In this document: positions 6,280 to 14,378 of the stretch, one piece after another
Position numbering within the stretch: position 1 is the first letter of the stretch
How the letters are laid out: each line of letters opens with the position of its first letter
DNA from: a virus
Strand: one strand, 5' to 3'
Virus record (IMG/VR): IMGVR_UViG_3300045996_001623
Span: 1 to 55,770 of that record
DNA length: 55,770 nucleotides
Position numbers and translations under genes: made by a program
The notes under the pieces: model-generated
What the model saw: only the letters and a program-made list of their open reading frames with translations
What the model was told of the DNA's origin: nothing
Database searches by the model: none

Positions 6280-8352
6280 GTGGACTCAGACCCAGACATC
6301 GACCAGGACGTCGCTGACGCCGTCGCAGAAGTCATCGCGACGATGCGCGCCATGCTCGTCCTGCCACCACATCTCACGAGCACGAACACCCATCTCGTCA
6401 AGCGGACCGCCGACCTCAACGTCGACAGCGCATCGAACCCGCTGGTCCGCATCTCGCGGAGCGGGCCGGGGGTACGCACCCATCTGACCGCACCGGTCGC
6501 CCACTACGTCGATAACGACGACATCCGGGTGCCGCCCGCCCCCGCCTGGTATCTGCCAGGGACGAACGACCTCTACATCCACGTCGACGCGGCCGGACTC
6601 ACCGGCAGCATCCCGGCGGTCGACGTGACCCGCCCGTGGAACGTCAAGGGGAAGGAAGCGGCGACGATCCTCGGTCTGCTGTGCCATGAGGCCGGGCACG
6701 CTGCGATCTCCGGCGACATGATCGAGGTCCAGAAGGAAGCGCCGCACCACGCCGACCTGCTCACCCTCATCGAAGAGATCCGGGTCGAGAACCAGGCCCT
6801 GCGCGCCTACCCGGAAGGCCGGGCGGGTCTGCGGGCGTCCATGGCAATCGTGTTGAAGAACCTGCCCGACGAGTTCGAGACGAAGGGCCACGTCGTCCGA
6901 GCGTGGACGATCTGCCACGGCCGCACCCTCGCCGGGATCTCCGACGAAGCCGAAACCAGCCAGATCGACGTCGCCGCCCGCACCCTGCTCACCGACGACG
7001 TCGTCGACGCCCTGACAGACCTGCTGCAGGAAGCGATCACGTTGAAGCTGAACTACGAGATCCACCGCAACCGCCTCATCAAGATCTGCGACGAGTGGAC
7101 GGAACTCGTCGGTGAGCCCGCCGAGACGACCGGTTGCGCGACGTGCGCACGGGAAGCGCAGCCCGGCGAGAAGACCGACAACGTCGGTGGTGGCGGCAAG
7201 TCCGACGAGGAAGGCGACGACGACGAAGCCGGTGACGGCGGCGGGGCCGACGGCGACGGTGAGGACGGTGAGCCCACCACGGCCGGAGAGAAGAACGGCG
7301 CCCACGATCACAGCGAGCCCGACCGGACCGACGCGGGCACGTGGGGCACCCCCGGCCAGGACAGCCTCATCGGCGACAACGAGGACATCGACTACCCCAA
7401 CAGGCTCACCGACGAGGACGCCGAACTCATGTCGATGCTCACCCGCAACCTGTCCGACCTGATGCAGGACGAATGGATGCGGGAACGGGACCACACGATC
7501 GAACTGGCCAACTCGCGGGAGTGGGCAGCGAAGATCTTCGGGAACACGACGACGTCCCGGATGCTGTCCCTCTACGACCCGAAGCCGGTCACCCGCCAGT
7601 CCGTTGTCCGTGTCGCAGGGGCCCTGTCGGCGCTGATGCTCCCGGCGATCTCGAAGACGGCGAAGGCCATGGTGATCCCGCCCGGCAAGCTGCGAGGCCG
7701 TGAAGCGGTCCGCCAGTCCGCCGAACGGGCCCAGGGTCGGATGACGACGGCGAAGCCGTGGGCCGGAACGGTCCGCCGCCACTCGTCGGCCCGTCCGCTC
7801 ATCGTCGGTGTCGCCACCGACACGTCCGGGTCGATGGGCTGGGCACAGTTGGCCGTCGCCGAGTTCGCGTTCGTGTTCGCCAACGCCGGGCATCGTGTCG
7901 GTGCCCGGACCGCTGCGGTCACGTTCGGTGATCGGGTCGTGCGGATCGCGCGGCCCGGCGAAGTGATGGCCCAGGTCGCCGAGAAGCCCGCCCATGACGG
8001 CTCAGAAGAGTTCGACAAGGCCATGGCCGCACTCGACGGGGTCCTGCACCTGACGGAGCCCAGCTACTCGGCTCGCATCCTGTTCATCGTCTCCGACGGG
8101 GCGTTCGTCATCGAAGGCGAGTCCGATCGGGCTGCTGAGTGGGTGCGGCGCATGGACAAGGTCGGGACGCACATCGTGTGGGTCACCGACGTCGGCGGTC
8201 CGCACTGGCTGGCCGGGATGAAGCTGGACCGGGTGTCGGTCCGGACGCTCGGCAAGCGGGGTCGGGAAGTCGCTCGGGTGCACGGCGAACGGCACGTGTA
8301 CTCGATGATGGAGGAAGAGGCCCTGCTGGCCATCGCTCACGACATCCGCTGA
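6280..8352 (+). CDS. VWA-domain protein with an HEAGH metallopeptidase-like N-terminal domain
   Basis: 690 residues from a leaderless GTG. Residues 130-175 contain HEAGH (136-140) followed by EEIRVEN (about 165-171), consistent with a zinc HExxH...E site. About 300-385 is a highly acidic Gly/Asp/Glu linker. The C-terminal 190 residues form a von Willebrand A domain with the MIDAS motif D514-x-S516-x-S518 and later T and D motifs (AAVTFGD, IVSDG). Proteins of this build partner MoxR ATPases, for example CobT/CoxE-like pairs. The neighbouring MoxR gene makes a functional pair likely. No secretion signal is seen, so it should act in the cytoplasm. Confidence 0.85.
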   Translation: MDSDPDIDQDVADAVAEVIATMRAMLVLPPHLTSTNTHLVKRTADLNVDSASNPLVRISRSGPGVRTHLTAPVAHYVDNDDIRVPPAPAWYLPGTNDLYIHVDAAGLTGSIPAVDVTRPWNVKGKEAATILGLLCHEAGHAAISGDMIEVQKEAPHHADLLTLIEEIRVENQALRAYPEGRAGLRASMAIVLKNLPDEFETKGHVVRAWTICHGRTLAGISDEAETSQIDVAARTLLTDDVVDALTDLLQEAITLKLNYEIHRNRLIKICDEWTELVGEPAETTGCATCAREAQPGEKTDNVGGGGKSDEEGDDDEAGDGGGADGDGEDGEPTTAGEKNGAHDHSEPDRTDAGTWGTPGQDSLIGDNEDIDYPNRLTDEDAELMSMLTRNLSDLMQDEWMRERDHTIELANSREWAAKIFGNTTTSRMLSLYDPKPVTRQSVVRVAGALSALMLPAISKTAKAMVIPPGKLRGREAVRQSAERAQGRMTTAKPWAGTVRRHSSARPLIVGVATDTSGSMGWAQLAVAEFAFVFANAGHRVGARTAAVTFGDRVVRIARPGEVMAQVAEKPAHDGSEEFDKAMAALDGVLHLTEPSYSARILFIVSDGAFVIEGESDRAAEWVRRMDKVGTHIVWVTDVGGPHWLAGMKLDRVSVRTLGKRGREVARVHGERHVYSMMEEEALLAIAHDIR

Positions 8353-8361
8353 CCGTGCCGC

Positions 8362-8407
8362 CGCCAGCCCCTCTCAGGCGGGCACCTTGTGGGGAGGGGG
8401 GCTGGCG
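8362..8407 (+). terminator. Hairpin terminator closing the MoxR/VWA cassette
   Basis: CGCCAGCCCC (8362-8371) pairs perfectly with GGGGCTGGCG (8398-8407) over 10 bp, and flanking CCGCC/GGCGG can extend it. It lies 10 nt after the VWA stop. Together with the hairpin at 3598-3642 it isolates the cassette transcriptionally. Confidence 0.7.
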
Positions 8408-8455
8408 ATGGCGGGTGGGCGGAGCGGGCAGGCTCCACCTGGCAGACTACTGGCC

Positions 8456-8911
8456 GTGGCTGGCGATGTCGTGTTCGTCCCGGACCCGGCCGGATGGGCG
8501 CACGCGTTCAAGTCGGAGACCGGCCTGCTCGGCCGTTATATGTCGGACCTGACCACCGACGTCGCCGTCGCCGTCAAGTCGCAGGCGCCGGGGCCGGGGA
8601 AGCCGCCGATGAACCGGACCGGCATCTACTACGGCAAGGGCACCACCGAATCGACGATCGGGGCGAAGGTCGTCGCTGACGGGGTGTCTGAGATCGAGGG
8701 GCGGGTGTGGGCGATGCCGCACTACGTCAAGTTCGTCATCCACGGCACCGCCCCCCACCTGATCCTCCCGAAGAAGCCCGGTGGCCGGTTGAAGTTCTTC
8801 TGGGCGCGGAAGGGCAAGTTCATGTCGCTGCCCCACGTGAACCATCCGGGGACGATGGCGAACGACTTCCTGACGCGGGGGCTCCGCATCGGGTTCACCC
8901 TGAGCGCGTAA
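8456..8911 (+). CDS. HK97 gp10-like tail completion / head-tail joining protein
   Basis: 151 residues from GTG 8456 (VAGDVVFVPDPAGWAHAF). The core MPHYVKFVIHGTAPHLI, LPKKPGGRLKFFW and HVNHPGTMANDFL follow the HK97 gp10 family pattern: a HGT..H.I motif, a charged beta hairpin and a terminal HPG...FL. The product joins the tail terminator to the head in lambda-like phages. An ATG at 8408 is in frame but lies immediately beyond the terminator stem, so I prefer the GTG. The stop TAA forms part of the next gene's -10 box. Confidence 0.72.
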   Translation: MAGDVVFVPDPAGWAHAFKSETGLLGRYMSDLTTDVAVAVKSQAPGPGKPPMNRTGIYYGKGTTESTIGAKVVADGVSEIEGRVWAMPHYVKFVIHGTAPHLILPKKPGGRLKFFWARKGKFMSLPHVNHPGTMANDFLTRGLRIGFTLSA

Positions 8912-8914
8912 CCT
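8909..8914 (+). promoter_or_regulatory. -10 box fused to a stop codon (TAACCT)
   Basis: TAACCT begins with the TAA stop of the gp10-like gene and lies 6 nt before ATG 8921. There is no Shine-Dalgarno. It fits the TANNNT, 6-7 nt, start-codon arrangement seen repeatedly here. No -35 is evident. Confidence 0.4.
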
Positions 8915-8920
8915 CGCCAC

Positions 8921-9802
8921 ATGCCCGTCGCCACACTCTCGACGTACGAAGACCTGTGGGTGCATCCCCAGGTCGTCGCCGCTCTCGGCGACGGGTTCAC
9001 CTACGTCGACATTGAGGCGTACGACCCGACGGTGGCCTACGCCGAATGCTCCCATGTCCTCGCCGGTGACGCCCCGTTCGGCGGGTACGTGTGGACGAAC
9101 GTCGCCTACGTCGAAGTCGGCGGACCCGGCCCGCTCACCCCGAACCAGGTTGTGTGGCAGCGCGACGACCTCCTGCTCGCCCAGCGGCTCCACCTGTACT
9201 CGGCGACGTCGCAGGCCACATGGATGCTCGACGCGCTCTCCCAGTTCCGGCTCCACGGCCAGGAGTTCTGGCAGGAGGACTACGCCGTCCATTCGTGCAC
9301 GATCCGGCTGCGTCGCTCGCCGGTCGAGTCGATCCATTCGGTCACCCGAGTGAAGCGCTGCAACGTCGTCACCGACGACGTCATCGACTGGTGCCACGAC
9401 TCGCAACAGACCGTGTCGGTGTGCTGCAACGGGGTGTCGTTCTACGGGTTCTCGTGCGGTTGCAGCGACAACGTCGTCCGGGTCATCTACACGATCGGGT
9501 CGAACCTGCCTCCCGGCACCGAAGGGCTCACCGCCTGGCTCGCCAACGAGTACGGCAAGGCCGCCGCCGGGAAGGCGTGCGCGCTGCCGGACCGGCTGTC
9601 GACGATCACCCGGCAAGGGGTGTCGTGGACGGTCGTCGACCCGCAGGACTACCTGACGAACAAGATGACCGGGATGGGCAAGGTCGACTCGTGGCTGGCC
9701 GCTGTCCGGCTCACGATGGGCGGCACCCTCATCGACCCGTTGCAGTCCCGCCGCCTGTTCTCCACCCGGCTCGACGCCCTGCCCGTCGTAGAGGCCACGT
9801 GA
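8921..9802 (+). CDS. Putative head-to-tail adaptor
   Basis: 293 residues. N-terminal helices (VATLSTYEDLWVHPQVVAAL) are followed by mixed beta sequence. Several Cys cluster in the middle (CCNGVSFYGFSCGCSD). The later segment GTEGLTAWLANEYGKAAAGKACALPDRLSTITRQGVSW matches the style of actinophage adaptor or connector proteins, in which a conserved Cys/Leu-Pro/Arg-Gly stretch precedes the last helix. The gene lies between the gp10-like gene and another small joining protein, which fits a connector role. It overlaps the next GTG by 4 nt. Confidence 0.6.
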   Translation: MPVATLSTYEDLWVHPQVVAALGDGFTYVDIEAYDPTVAYAECSHVLAGDAPFGGYVWTNVAYVEVGGPGPLTPNQVVWQRDDLLLAQRLHLYSATSQATWMLDALSQFRLHGQEFWQEDYAVHSCTIRLRRSPVESIHSVTRVKRCNVVTDDVIDWCHDSQQTVSVCCNGVSFYGFSCGCSDNVVRVIYTIGSNLPPGTEGLTAWLANEYGKAAAGKACALPDRLSTITRQGVSWTVVDPQDYLTNKMTGMGKVDSWLAAVRLTMGGTLIDPLQSRRLFSTRLDALPVVEAT

Positions 9803-10215
9803 CCCCGCTCACGTTCGCCAGGAGCGTCGCGACGACGCTCGCCGCCCGTGGACTGCCCAACCCGGCCCACGGACAACTGGGGCCCATGGTGGTGCCCTGC
9901 GAAGGCACGTACGTCACGGTGATGACCCAGACGTATCAGGACCTCGGCGGGAACTGCGGACTCATCCAGATGGCCGACCTGATCATCGTCGCCGCCCGTG
10001 ACTGCTCGTTCGTCGCCAACGAGGACGGCACCACGAACTGGGAAGCCCAGGACGCCGTCTCCGCCAACCTGGACGCCGACACCCAGAAGATCCTCGCCTG
10101 GGCCGAGGCTGCCCGTGCCGACGCCGTCATCCGGACGTCGACCCCGTCGGCCAGCTTCCAGAACGACGGGGCGATCGCCCAGGTGACGGTCCTCGCCCAG
10201 CTTCCGGTCCCGTGA
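9799..10215 (+). CDS. Small head-tail connector or tail terminator-like protein
   Basis: 138 residues from GTG 9799, which overlaps the preceding TGA. It has an N-terminal helix (TFARSVATTLAARGL), a beta region with YVTVMTQTYQDLGGNCGLIQMADLIIVAARDC, described here by its ends, and a helical DADTQKILAWAEAARADAVI segment. This alternation of strands then a long helix is typical of gpU/tail terminator proteins, and the position supports it. Its own TGA overlaps the GTG of terminase. Confidence 0.5.
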   Translation: MTPLTFARSVATTLAARGLPNPAHGQLGPMVVPCEGTYVTVMTQTYQDLGGNCGLIQMADLIIVAARDCSFVANEDGTTNWEAQDAVSANLDADTQKILAWAEAARADAVIRTSTPSASFQNDGAIAQVTVLAQLPVP

Positions 10216-11705
10216 GCGTCGCGCCGCCAATCGACATCGACTCCCTCTCCATCATGGAGAGGATCTCCCTGCTCGACCCGGACGAGCGCGACGACCTCAT
10301 CGGCGACTTCTCACCCGACGACCTCGCCGACCCCGAACTGTGGCTGCGCCCCGACCAGTTGCGGGCCTACCACGACGACGCGTCGACGGTCCTCATGTCC
10401 GCTGGCCGTGGCGCCGGGAAGACCCGAGTCGGGGCGTCATGGGTCAACGAGAAGGCCCGCTCAGAGCCGGGCTCGATCGGTCACCTGGTCGGCCGCACAG
10501 TTTCGGACGTCCGCGACGTCATGATCCAGGGGGAGTCCGGCATCCTCGCCGTCGCCGCCCCGTCGTTCAAGCCGGAGTACCACCCGTCGCTCCGCAAGCT
10601 GATCTGGCCCAACGGCAGCTACGCGATGACGTTCTCGTCGGAGGTCCCGTCCCAGCTTCGAGGCCCCCAGTCGCACTGGACATGGGTCGACGAGATGGCC
10701 GCCCTGAACCACCGGCCCGACGACTCCGGGCTGACCACGTGGGACCAGGTGCGGATCGGCACCCGTCTCGGCGCCCACCCGCAGATCTTCGTGACGACCA
10801 CCCCGAAGCGGGTCAAGGCCGTCCGGGAACTGTTCGCCCTGGCGAAGACCACGTCGAAGGTGTCGCAGCACGGCGCGTCGACGCTCGCCAACCGGGCCCA
10901 CCTGTCGCCCGAGTACCTGCAGAACCTGTGGGACCTGTACGCCGGGACAGCGCTCGAACGGCAGGAGTTGTACGGCGAACTCATCGACGTCGTCGAGGGC
11001 GCCCTGTGGCGGGGCACCGACATCGTCATCGCCGGAACCGACTTCCTGATCGGCGAGACCCGATCGGTCATCGGGGTCGACCCTGGCCTGACCACCGGCG
11101 GTGACGCCACCGGCATCGTGACCGTCCGGGCGTCGCAGGAACGGGCTATCACGATGCGTCGTGCGCTCGTCGTGGAGGACTGGACCGAGCCAGGGTTGGG
11201 CCCCGAGCAGTGGGCTGCCCGTGTCGTCACCGCCTGGCAGACCGAGCGGGACCTGACCGGCACCATCCCGATCATCGTCGCCGAGAAGAACGCCGGAGGC
11301 GAGATGGTCGCCTCCACCCTCGAAGGGCAGGCCGGGGCGAACGAACTGCCGATCACGCTCGTGCAAGCCATCCGGTCGAAGGCGGCGCGCGCCGAACCGA
11401 TCGTCCTCGCCTACCGCAAGCACCGGGTCCGGCACCTGACCGAGATGGAACTGCTGGTCGACGAACAGACGACGTGGGAACCGCCGACGCCCGGCATCTC
11501 GAAGGGGTCCGGCTGGTCGCCGAACCGGATCGACGCAATGGTCCTCGCCGCGACCACCCTGCTGGTCGACGACAGCCCGCTGCGCCGCTTCGGGAAACTC
11601 GGCGTCCAGGAGACCTCCGAAGTGCTGTCGGTCCCCACCGCACGCTGGCAACGAGACCGTGGCTCTCACGGCGGACGCATGCCTTGGCGGGAGGGCCGCG
11701 ACTAG
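10212..11705 (+). CDS. terL: Terminase large subunit
   Basis: 497 residues. ATPase domain: Walker A SAGRGAGKT (63-71), Walker B WTWVDEM with D160/E161, and a coupling-motif region FVTTTPK. Nuclease domain: GVDPGL with D290, an acidic/Asn-Ala-Gly motif VAEKNAGGE near 357, and NRIDAMVLA with D441. This is the ATP-driven motor and nuclease that packages DNA through the portal. The GTG start overlaps the previous stop. The position is unusual: the gene follows capsid and connector genes and is separated from the portal gene by about 8 kb. The TAG stop also opens the -10 box of the next transcript. Confidence 0.93.
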   Translation: MSVAPPIDIDSLSIMERISLLDPDERDDLIGDFSPDDLADPELWLRPDQLRAYHDDASTVLMSAGRGAGKTRVGASWVNEKARSEPGSIGHLVGRTVSDVRDVMIQGESGILAVAAPSFKPEYHPSLRKLIWPNGSYAMTFSSEVPSQLRGPQSHWTWVDEMAALNHRPDDSGLTTWDQVRIGTRLGAHPQIFVTTTPKRVKAVRELFALAKTTSKVSQHGASTLANRAHLSPEYLQNLWDLYAGTALERQELYGELIDVVEGALWRGTDIVIAGTDFLIGETRSVIGVDPGLTTGGDATGIVTVRASQERAITMRRALVVEDWTEPGLGPEQWAARVVTAWQTERDLTGTIPIIVAEKNAGGEMVASTLEGQAGANELPITLVQAIRSKAARAEPIVLAYRKHRVRHLTEMELLVDEQTTWEPPTPGISKGSGWSPNRIDAMVLAATTLLVDDSPLRRFGKLGVQETSEVLSVPTARWQRDRGSHGGRMPWREGRD

Positions 11706-11708
11706 CCT
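11703..11708 (+). promoter_or_regulatory. -10 box fused to the terminase stop codon (TAGCCT)
   Basis: TAGCCT contains the TAG stop of the terminase gene and lies 7 nt before ATG 11716. It has the same geometry as the other leaderless starts. The upstream (C/G)ATAG element is absent. Confidence 0.45.
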
Positions 11709-11715
11709 GCCGGGC

Positions 11716-11742
11716 ATGACAATGACCGAGACGGAAGCCTGA
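11716..11742 (+). CDS. Eight-residue leader peptide MTMTETEA
   Basis: ATG ACA ATG ACC GAG ACG GAA GCC TGA encodes MTMTETEA. It begins 7 nt after a TANNNT box and its TGA overlaps the ATG of the next gene (TGATG). The DNA (ATGACCGAGACGG) resembles the start-associated motif of other transcripts. Its likely role is to let a leaderless ribosome initiate at the 5' end and hand over to the gene at 11742. GACGGAAG may also act as a Shine-Dalgarno for that gene. Confidence 0.5.
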   Translation: MTMTETEA

Positions 11743-12137
11743 TGGGCGTCATCTCTGCACCCGCCCGCAAGGACATCTTCGTGATGTGGGAGCAGTACGG
11801 CGCGATCGGCAACGCCCGCATACAGCCCCGTGGCCGCATCTGGCTGCTCACCGACACGAACTCGCCAGACCCGGACATCGAGATCACATGCCGGATCGCT
11901 TGGAACCACCCGAGCACCGGCGCCGTCCAGTACGAGGACCTCGGCCCCATCTCGCAGGCCCGGATTCGGCCGAACAACTCGGCGGAGATCTGGCTGCAGT
12001 CCGGCGAGATCCTCACGTTCGTCGCCGCGCCGTGCGTGTGCGGCGCCGGAGCAGTCGGCCAGGCCCTGCCGGAGGACGGACGTATCTCGATGACGTACGT
12101 CAACATCTACGACCGGACGAAGGTCACCCTCGGATGA
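11742..12137 (+). CDS. Virion-region protein of unknown function
   Basis: 131 residues, mostly beta strands with Pro/Gly turns (DIFVMWEQYGAIGNARI, PRGRIWLLTDTNSPDPDIEI). A CVCG motif lies near residue 96. No known domain is recognised. The ATG overlaps the leader-peptide stop. The next ATG overlaps its TGA. Placed between terminase and the MuF-like gene, it may be a virion or packaging accessory. Confidence 0.7.
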   Translation: MGVISAPARKDIFVMWEQYGAIGNARIQPRGRIWLLTDTNSPDPDIEITCRIAWNHPSTGAVQYEDLGPISQARIRPNNSAEIWLQSGEILTFVAAPCVCGAGAVGQALPEDGRISMTYVNIYDRTKVTLG

Positions 12138-12310
12138 CCCAGGCTCAGGTTGCGATGGCGGCGCTCATCGCCATCCTCATCGGCTCGTCCGTCGCCCTGT
12201 TCATCGTCGAACGGAACTCTCCGGCGTGGACGTTCGCAGGGTTCGGCCTGTTCGGCTTCGTGCTGCTGCTCTCCATGATCCTCGCCGACGCCCGCCCGAA
12301 GGCCCGGTAG
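12134..12310 (+). CDS. Small two-helix membrane protein
   Basis: 58 residues beginning MTQAQV. Two hydrophobic segments (about 5-24 and 31-49) are separated by the charged ERNSPAW turn, with a basic tail (DARPKAR). The topology is compatible with a class II holin or another small inner-membrane protein, but no lysin gene adjoins it. ATG overlaps the previous stop (ATGA). The next gene begins directly after its TAG. Confidence 0.6.
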   Translation: MTQAQVAMAALIAILIGSSVALFIVERNSPAWTFAGFGLFGFVLLLSMILADARPKAR

Positions 12311-13183
12311 ATGTCCGACGTCCCCCCCGAGCAACCGCCTCCGCCGCTCCCTCCGCCGGAGCCGCCGCAGGCCGAAGCGCAGGACGCCGCTCAGGCGCGG
12401 GACCAGATCGAAGGCGCCGCCAAGGCCCTGTTCGTCGCAGCGCTCATCTGGATCGCCCTGCACGACGGCGACGACGACGAGCCGGGTGAGAACTCGCTGA
12501 TCCGCAAGGCGGCCCGCCGCCTGGCGACGTCGATGCTCCGGCACCGGCAGAAGCAATCGGCGTCGAAGGTGCCGCCGCTGCGGGGGGAGGCCCGGCAACG
12601 GTGGATCGACGACCGCACCGACGAAGCCGTGAAGGTGGCGTTGCGTGACGCCCGCCGCCACTACACCACGGTCGCCGCCCGAGTACGCCGGGAGAAGCCC
12701 GACGCTTCCGACCGGCAGGTCCGTCAGACGTTCAGGCTCGACATCCCGTGGTCCGAAGCGGCCGGGCGCACAGCGGCGACGAGGCTCGCGGCGCAGACGG
12801 CGATGGGGATGCGTGAGGAAGTCGAGGCGCTGACCGGGGCGAAGCACCGGCTGCTGTGGGTGTCACGGGGCGACCCGAAGGTGCGGACGTTGCATCGGGA
12901 GCTACACGGCCGGACCCGGCCACCGGGCACCCCGTTCCACACGTGGCAGACCGGCGAGTCGTTGGAGTATCCGGGTGATCCGTCGGCGCCGCTCGACCAG
13001 GTCATCAACTGTCGCTGCGCGCTGCTGCTCGTCCCGGCACGGGAGGCTGCGTACGCAGAGCAGGTGTTCAACGTGCCGCCCGGCGACTTCGATGTGCCGA
13101 TGGCTGCGTCGGGGCCGTTCATCCCAGATCCTGCCGATACGCAGGCATGGGAGGATCTGCGGGCCGAACTGAAACAGGGGTAG
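12311..13183 (+). CDS. MuF-like minor head protein
   Basis: 290 residues. A Pro-rich N-terminus (residues 5-20) and an acidic patch precede a long helical region. The C-terminal domain carries the MuF/gp7 signature in order: LLWVSRGDPKVRTLHRELHG, then PGTPFHTW, YPGDPSAPLD and INCRCALLLV. MuF-like proteins sit inside the head near the portal and are often injected. The portal gene is about 6.5 kb downstream here, whereas the two are normally adjacent. The start follows AAGG by 9 nt. Confidence 0.82.
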   Translation: MSDVPPEQPPPPLPPPEPPQAEAQDAAQARDQIEGAAKALFVAALIWIALHDGDDDEPGENSLIRKAARRLATSMLRHRQKQSASKVPPLRGEARQRWIDDRTDEAVKVALRDARRHYTTVAARVRREKPDASDRQVRQTFRLDIPWSEAAGRTAATRLAAQTAMGMREEVEALTGAKHRLLWVSRGDPKVRTLHRELHGRTRPPGTPFHTWQTGESLEYPGDPSAPLDQVINCRCALLLVPAREAAYAEQVFNVPPGDFDVPMAASGPFIPDPADTQAWEDLRAELKQG

Positions 13184-13193
13184 CACACTGCGG

Positions 13194-13209
13194 TACACGG
13201 TGCTATACT
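13194..13209 (+). promoter_or_regulatory. Class A promoter, leaderless (DUF6011-like gene)
   Basis: TACAC (13194-13198), 5 nt, TATACT (13204-13209), then 7 nt to GTG 13217. The 19-mer from 13193 to 13211 is identical to 45478-45496. An inverted repeat TAGCAC (13181-13186)/GTGCTA (13200-13205) spans the upstream box. The message opens GTGACCGAGACCCAG. Confidence 0.75.
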
Positions 13210-13216
13210 GCAAGTC

Positions 13217-14368
13217 GTGACCGAGACCCAGATCCTCTGCAACGAGTGCGGCGACACCGGCTTCGTGCCCCCGTTCATGGACCGGTGCTCCTGCAAGCAC
13301 AAGCCCGGGGTGCCGTCCGGCGACTCCATCGCCACCATCACCGGCGACATCGAGGTCGGCCCGCCCGTCTACACCGGCACGTCGGCCGCTGTCGCATGGG
13401 TCGACTACGACCACAAGTCGAAGTCGTGGAAGACGGTCCCCGCCCCGGCGAACGCCGACGAGATCCTGGCCGACGCCAAGGCTCGCCACGATGGCCCCCG
13501 CCCGCTCGTCGGGTCGACCGCCATCGCCGCGGCCGTCGCCGCCGCCCCGAAGAAGAAGATCGGCGCCAAGCCCGGCGAGAAGGTCATCAGCGCCGCCCAG
13601 GTGAACCTGCTGGACAGCTTGGTCGCAGAGCGCGATGCCGCCCACCCGGTCGTGGCTGAGTACCTGCAGGAACTCAGCGATCACACCGACGCCGGAGCGA
13701 TGATGTCCGCCAAGAACGCGTCGCAGTGGATCACGAAGATCATGGCGGTCGGCAAGGACGCCACGAAGCCCGCCGCCGAGAAGTCGAACAAGTACGACGG
13801 GTCCTGCAAGGACTGCGGCGGCCCGGTCCCGGCCGGAGCGGGCGTCATCCGTCAGGTCGTCCCCGGCGGCAAGTGGACGACGTTCCACAAGCCCGGCAAC
13901 TGCCTCAACGCTCTCGAAGCCGCCGCCCTGATGGCTGACAAGGTCACCGAGCCCGGCCTGTACCGGTTCGTCACGAGCCTCGCCACCGAGGTCTACCGGG
14001 TCCGCTGGAACCAGTCGAAGACCCGCCTCTATGGCGAACTCGTCGTCCCGCACGCCGCTGACGACACTGACGGCGAGGAAGGCCACGGTCACGTCGAGTT
14101 CCTCTACAACGGCAAGGCCTTGTCGTTCCTGCGGGCCTCCGACAAGCTGACCTGGCAGGAAGCCCGCGAGTTCGGCGCCCTGTACGGCACCTGCGTCGCC
14201 TGCGGTCGCAGCCTCGAAGACCCCCGCTCGGTCGTCCAGGGGTACGGCCCGAAGTGCGCCGACAACAACGGTTGGCCCACCGTCACCGCCAAGCAGGCCA
14301 AGGCCATCATCGCCGAAGAGACCACCTGGGAGGCCGTGATCAGCGACCTGGGGGTCCTGACCCCGTAA
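13217..14368 (+). CDS. DUF6011-like zinc protein, independently promoted
   Basis: 383 residues from a leaderless GTG. It has an N-terminal CxxC...CxC cluster (CNECGDTGFV...CSCKH) and a Lys-rich linker. A helical AAQVNLLDSLVAERDA...SAKNASQWITKIM segment follows, with a central CKDCGGPVPAGAG ribbon. The C-terminal CVACGRSLEDPRSVVQGYGPKC has the CxxC...S..GyGpKC pattern of DUF6011. Such proteins are common in actinobacterial phages and are probably nucleic-acid binding. Its own class A promoter, in the middle of virion genes, marks it as a moron-like insertion. Confidence 0.8.
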   Translation: MTETQILCNECGDTGFVPPFMDRCSCKHKPGVPSGDSIATITGDIEVGPPVYTGTSAAVAWVDYDHKSKSWKTVPAPANADEILADAKARHDGPRPLVGSTAIAAAVAAAPKKKIGAKPGEKVISAAQVNLLDSLVAERDAAHPVVAEYLQELSDHTDAGAMMSAKNASQWITKIMAVGKDATKPAAEKSNKYDGSCKDCGGPVPAGAGVIRQVVPGGKWTTFHKPGNCLNALEAAALMADKVTEPGLYRFVTSLATEVYRVRWNQSKTRLYGELVVPHAADDTDGEEGHGHVEFLYNGKALSFLRASDKLTWQEAREFGALYGTCVACGRSLEDPRSVVQGYGPKCADNNGWPTVTAKQAKAIIAEETTWEAVISDLGVLTP

Positions 14369-14371
14369 TCT
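14366..14371 (+). promoter_or_regulatory. -10 box fused to a stop codon (TAATCT)
   Basis: TAATCT begins with the TAA of the DUF6011-like gene and lies 7 nt before GTG 14379. It restarts virion-gene expression directly after the inserted gene. No Shine-Dalgarno is present. Confidence 0.45.
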
Positions 14372-14378
14372 CTCGGGC

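Noticed and set aside
4414-8352. Interpreting the MoxR/VWA cassette as a known anti-phage defence system
   Set aside because: MoxR-VWA pairs occur in many settings and no nuclease or other defence effector is present; the sequence does not support a specific defence name.
8408-8911. Upstream ATG for the gp10-like gene
   Set aside because: It lies at the 3' foot of the terminator stem, adding a non-conserved Gly/Pro-rich peptide. GTG 8456 gives a protein matching the family start.
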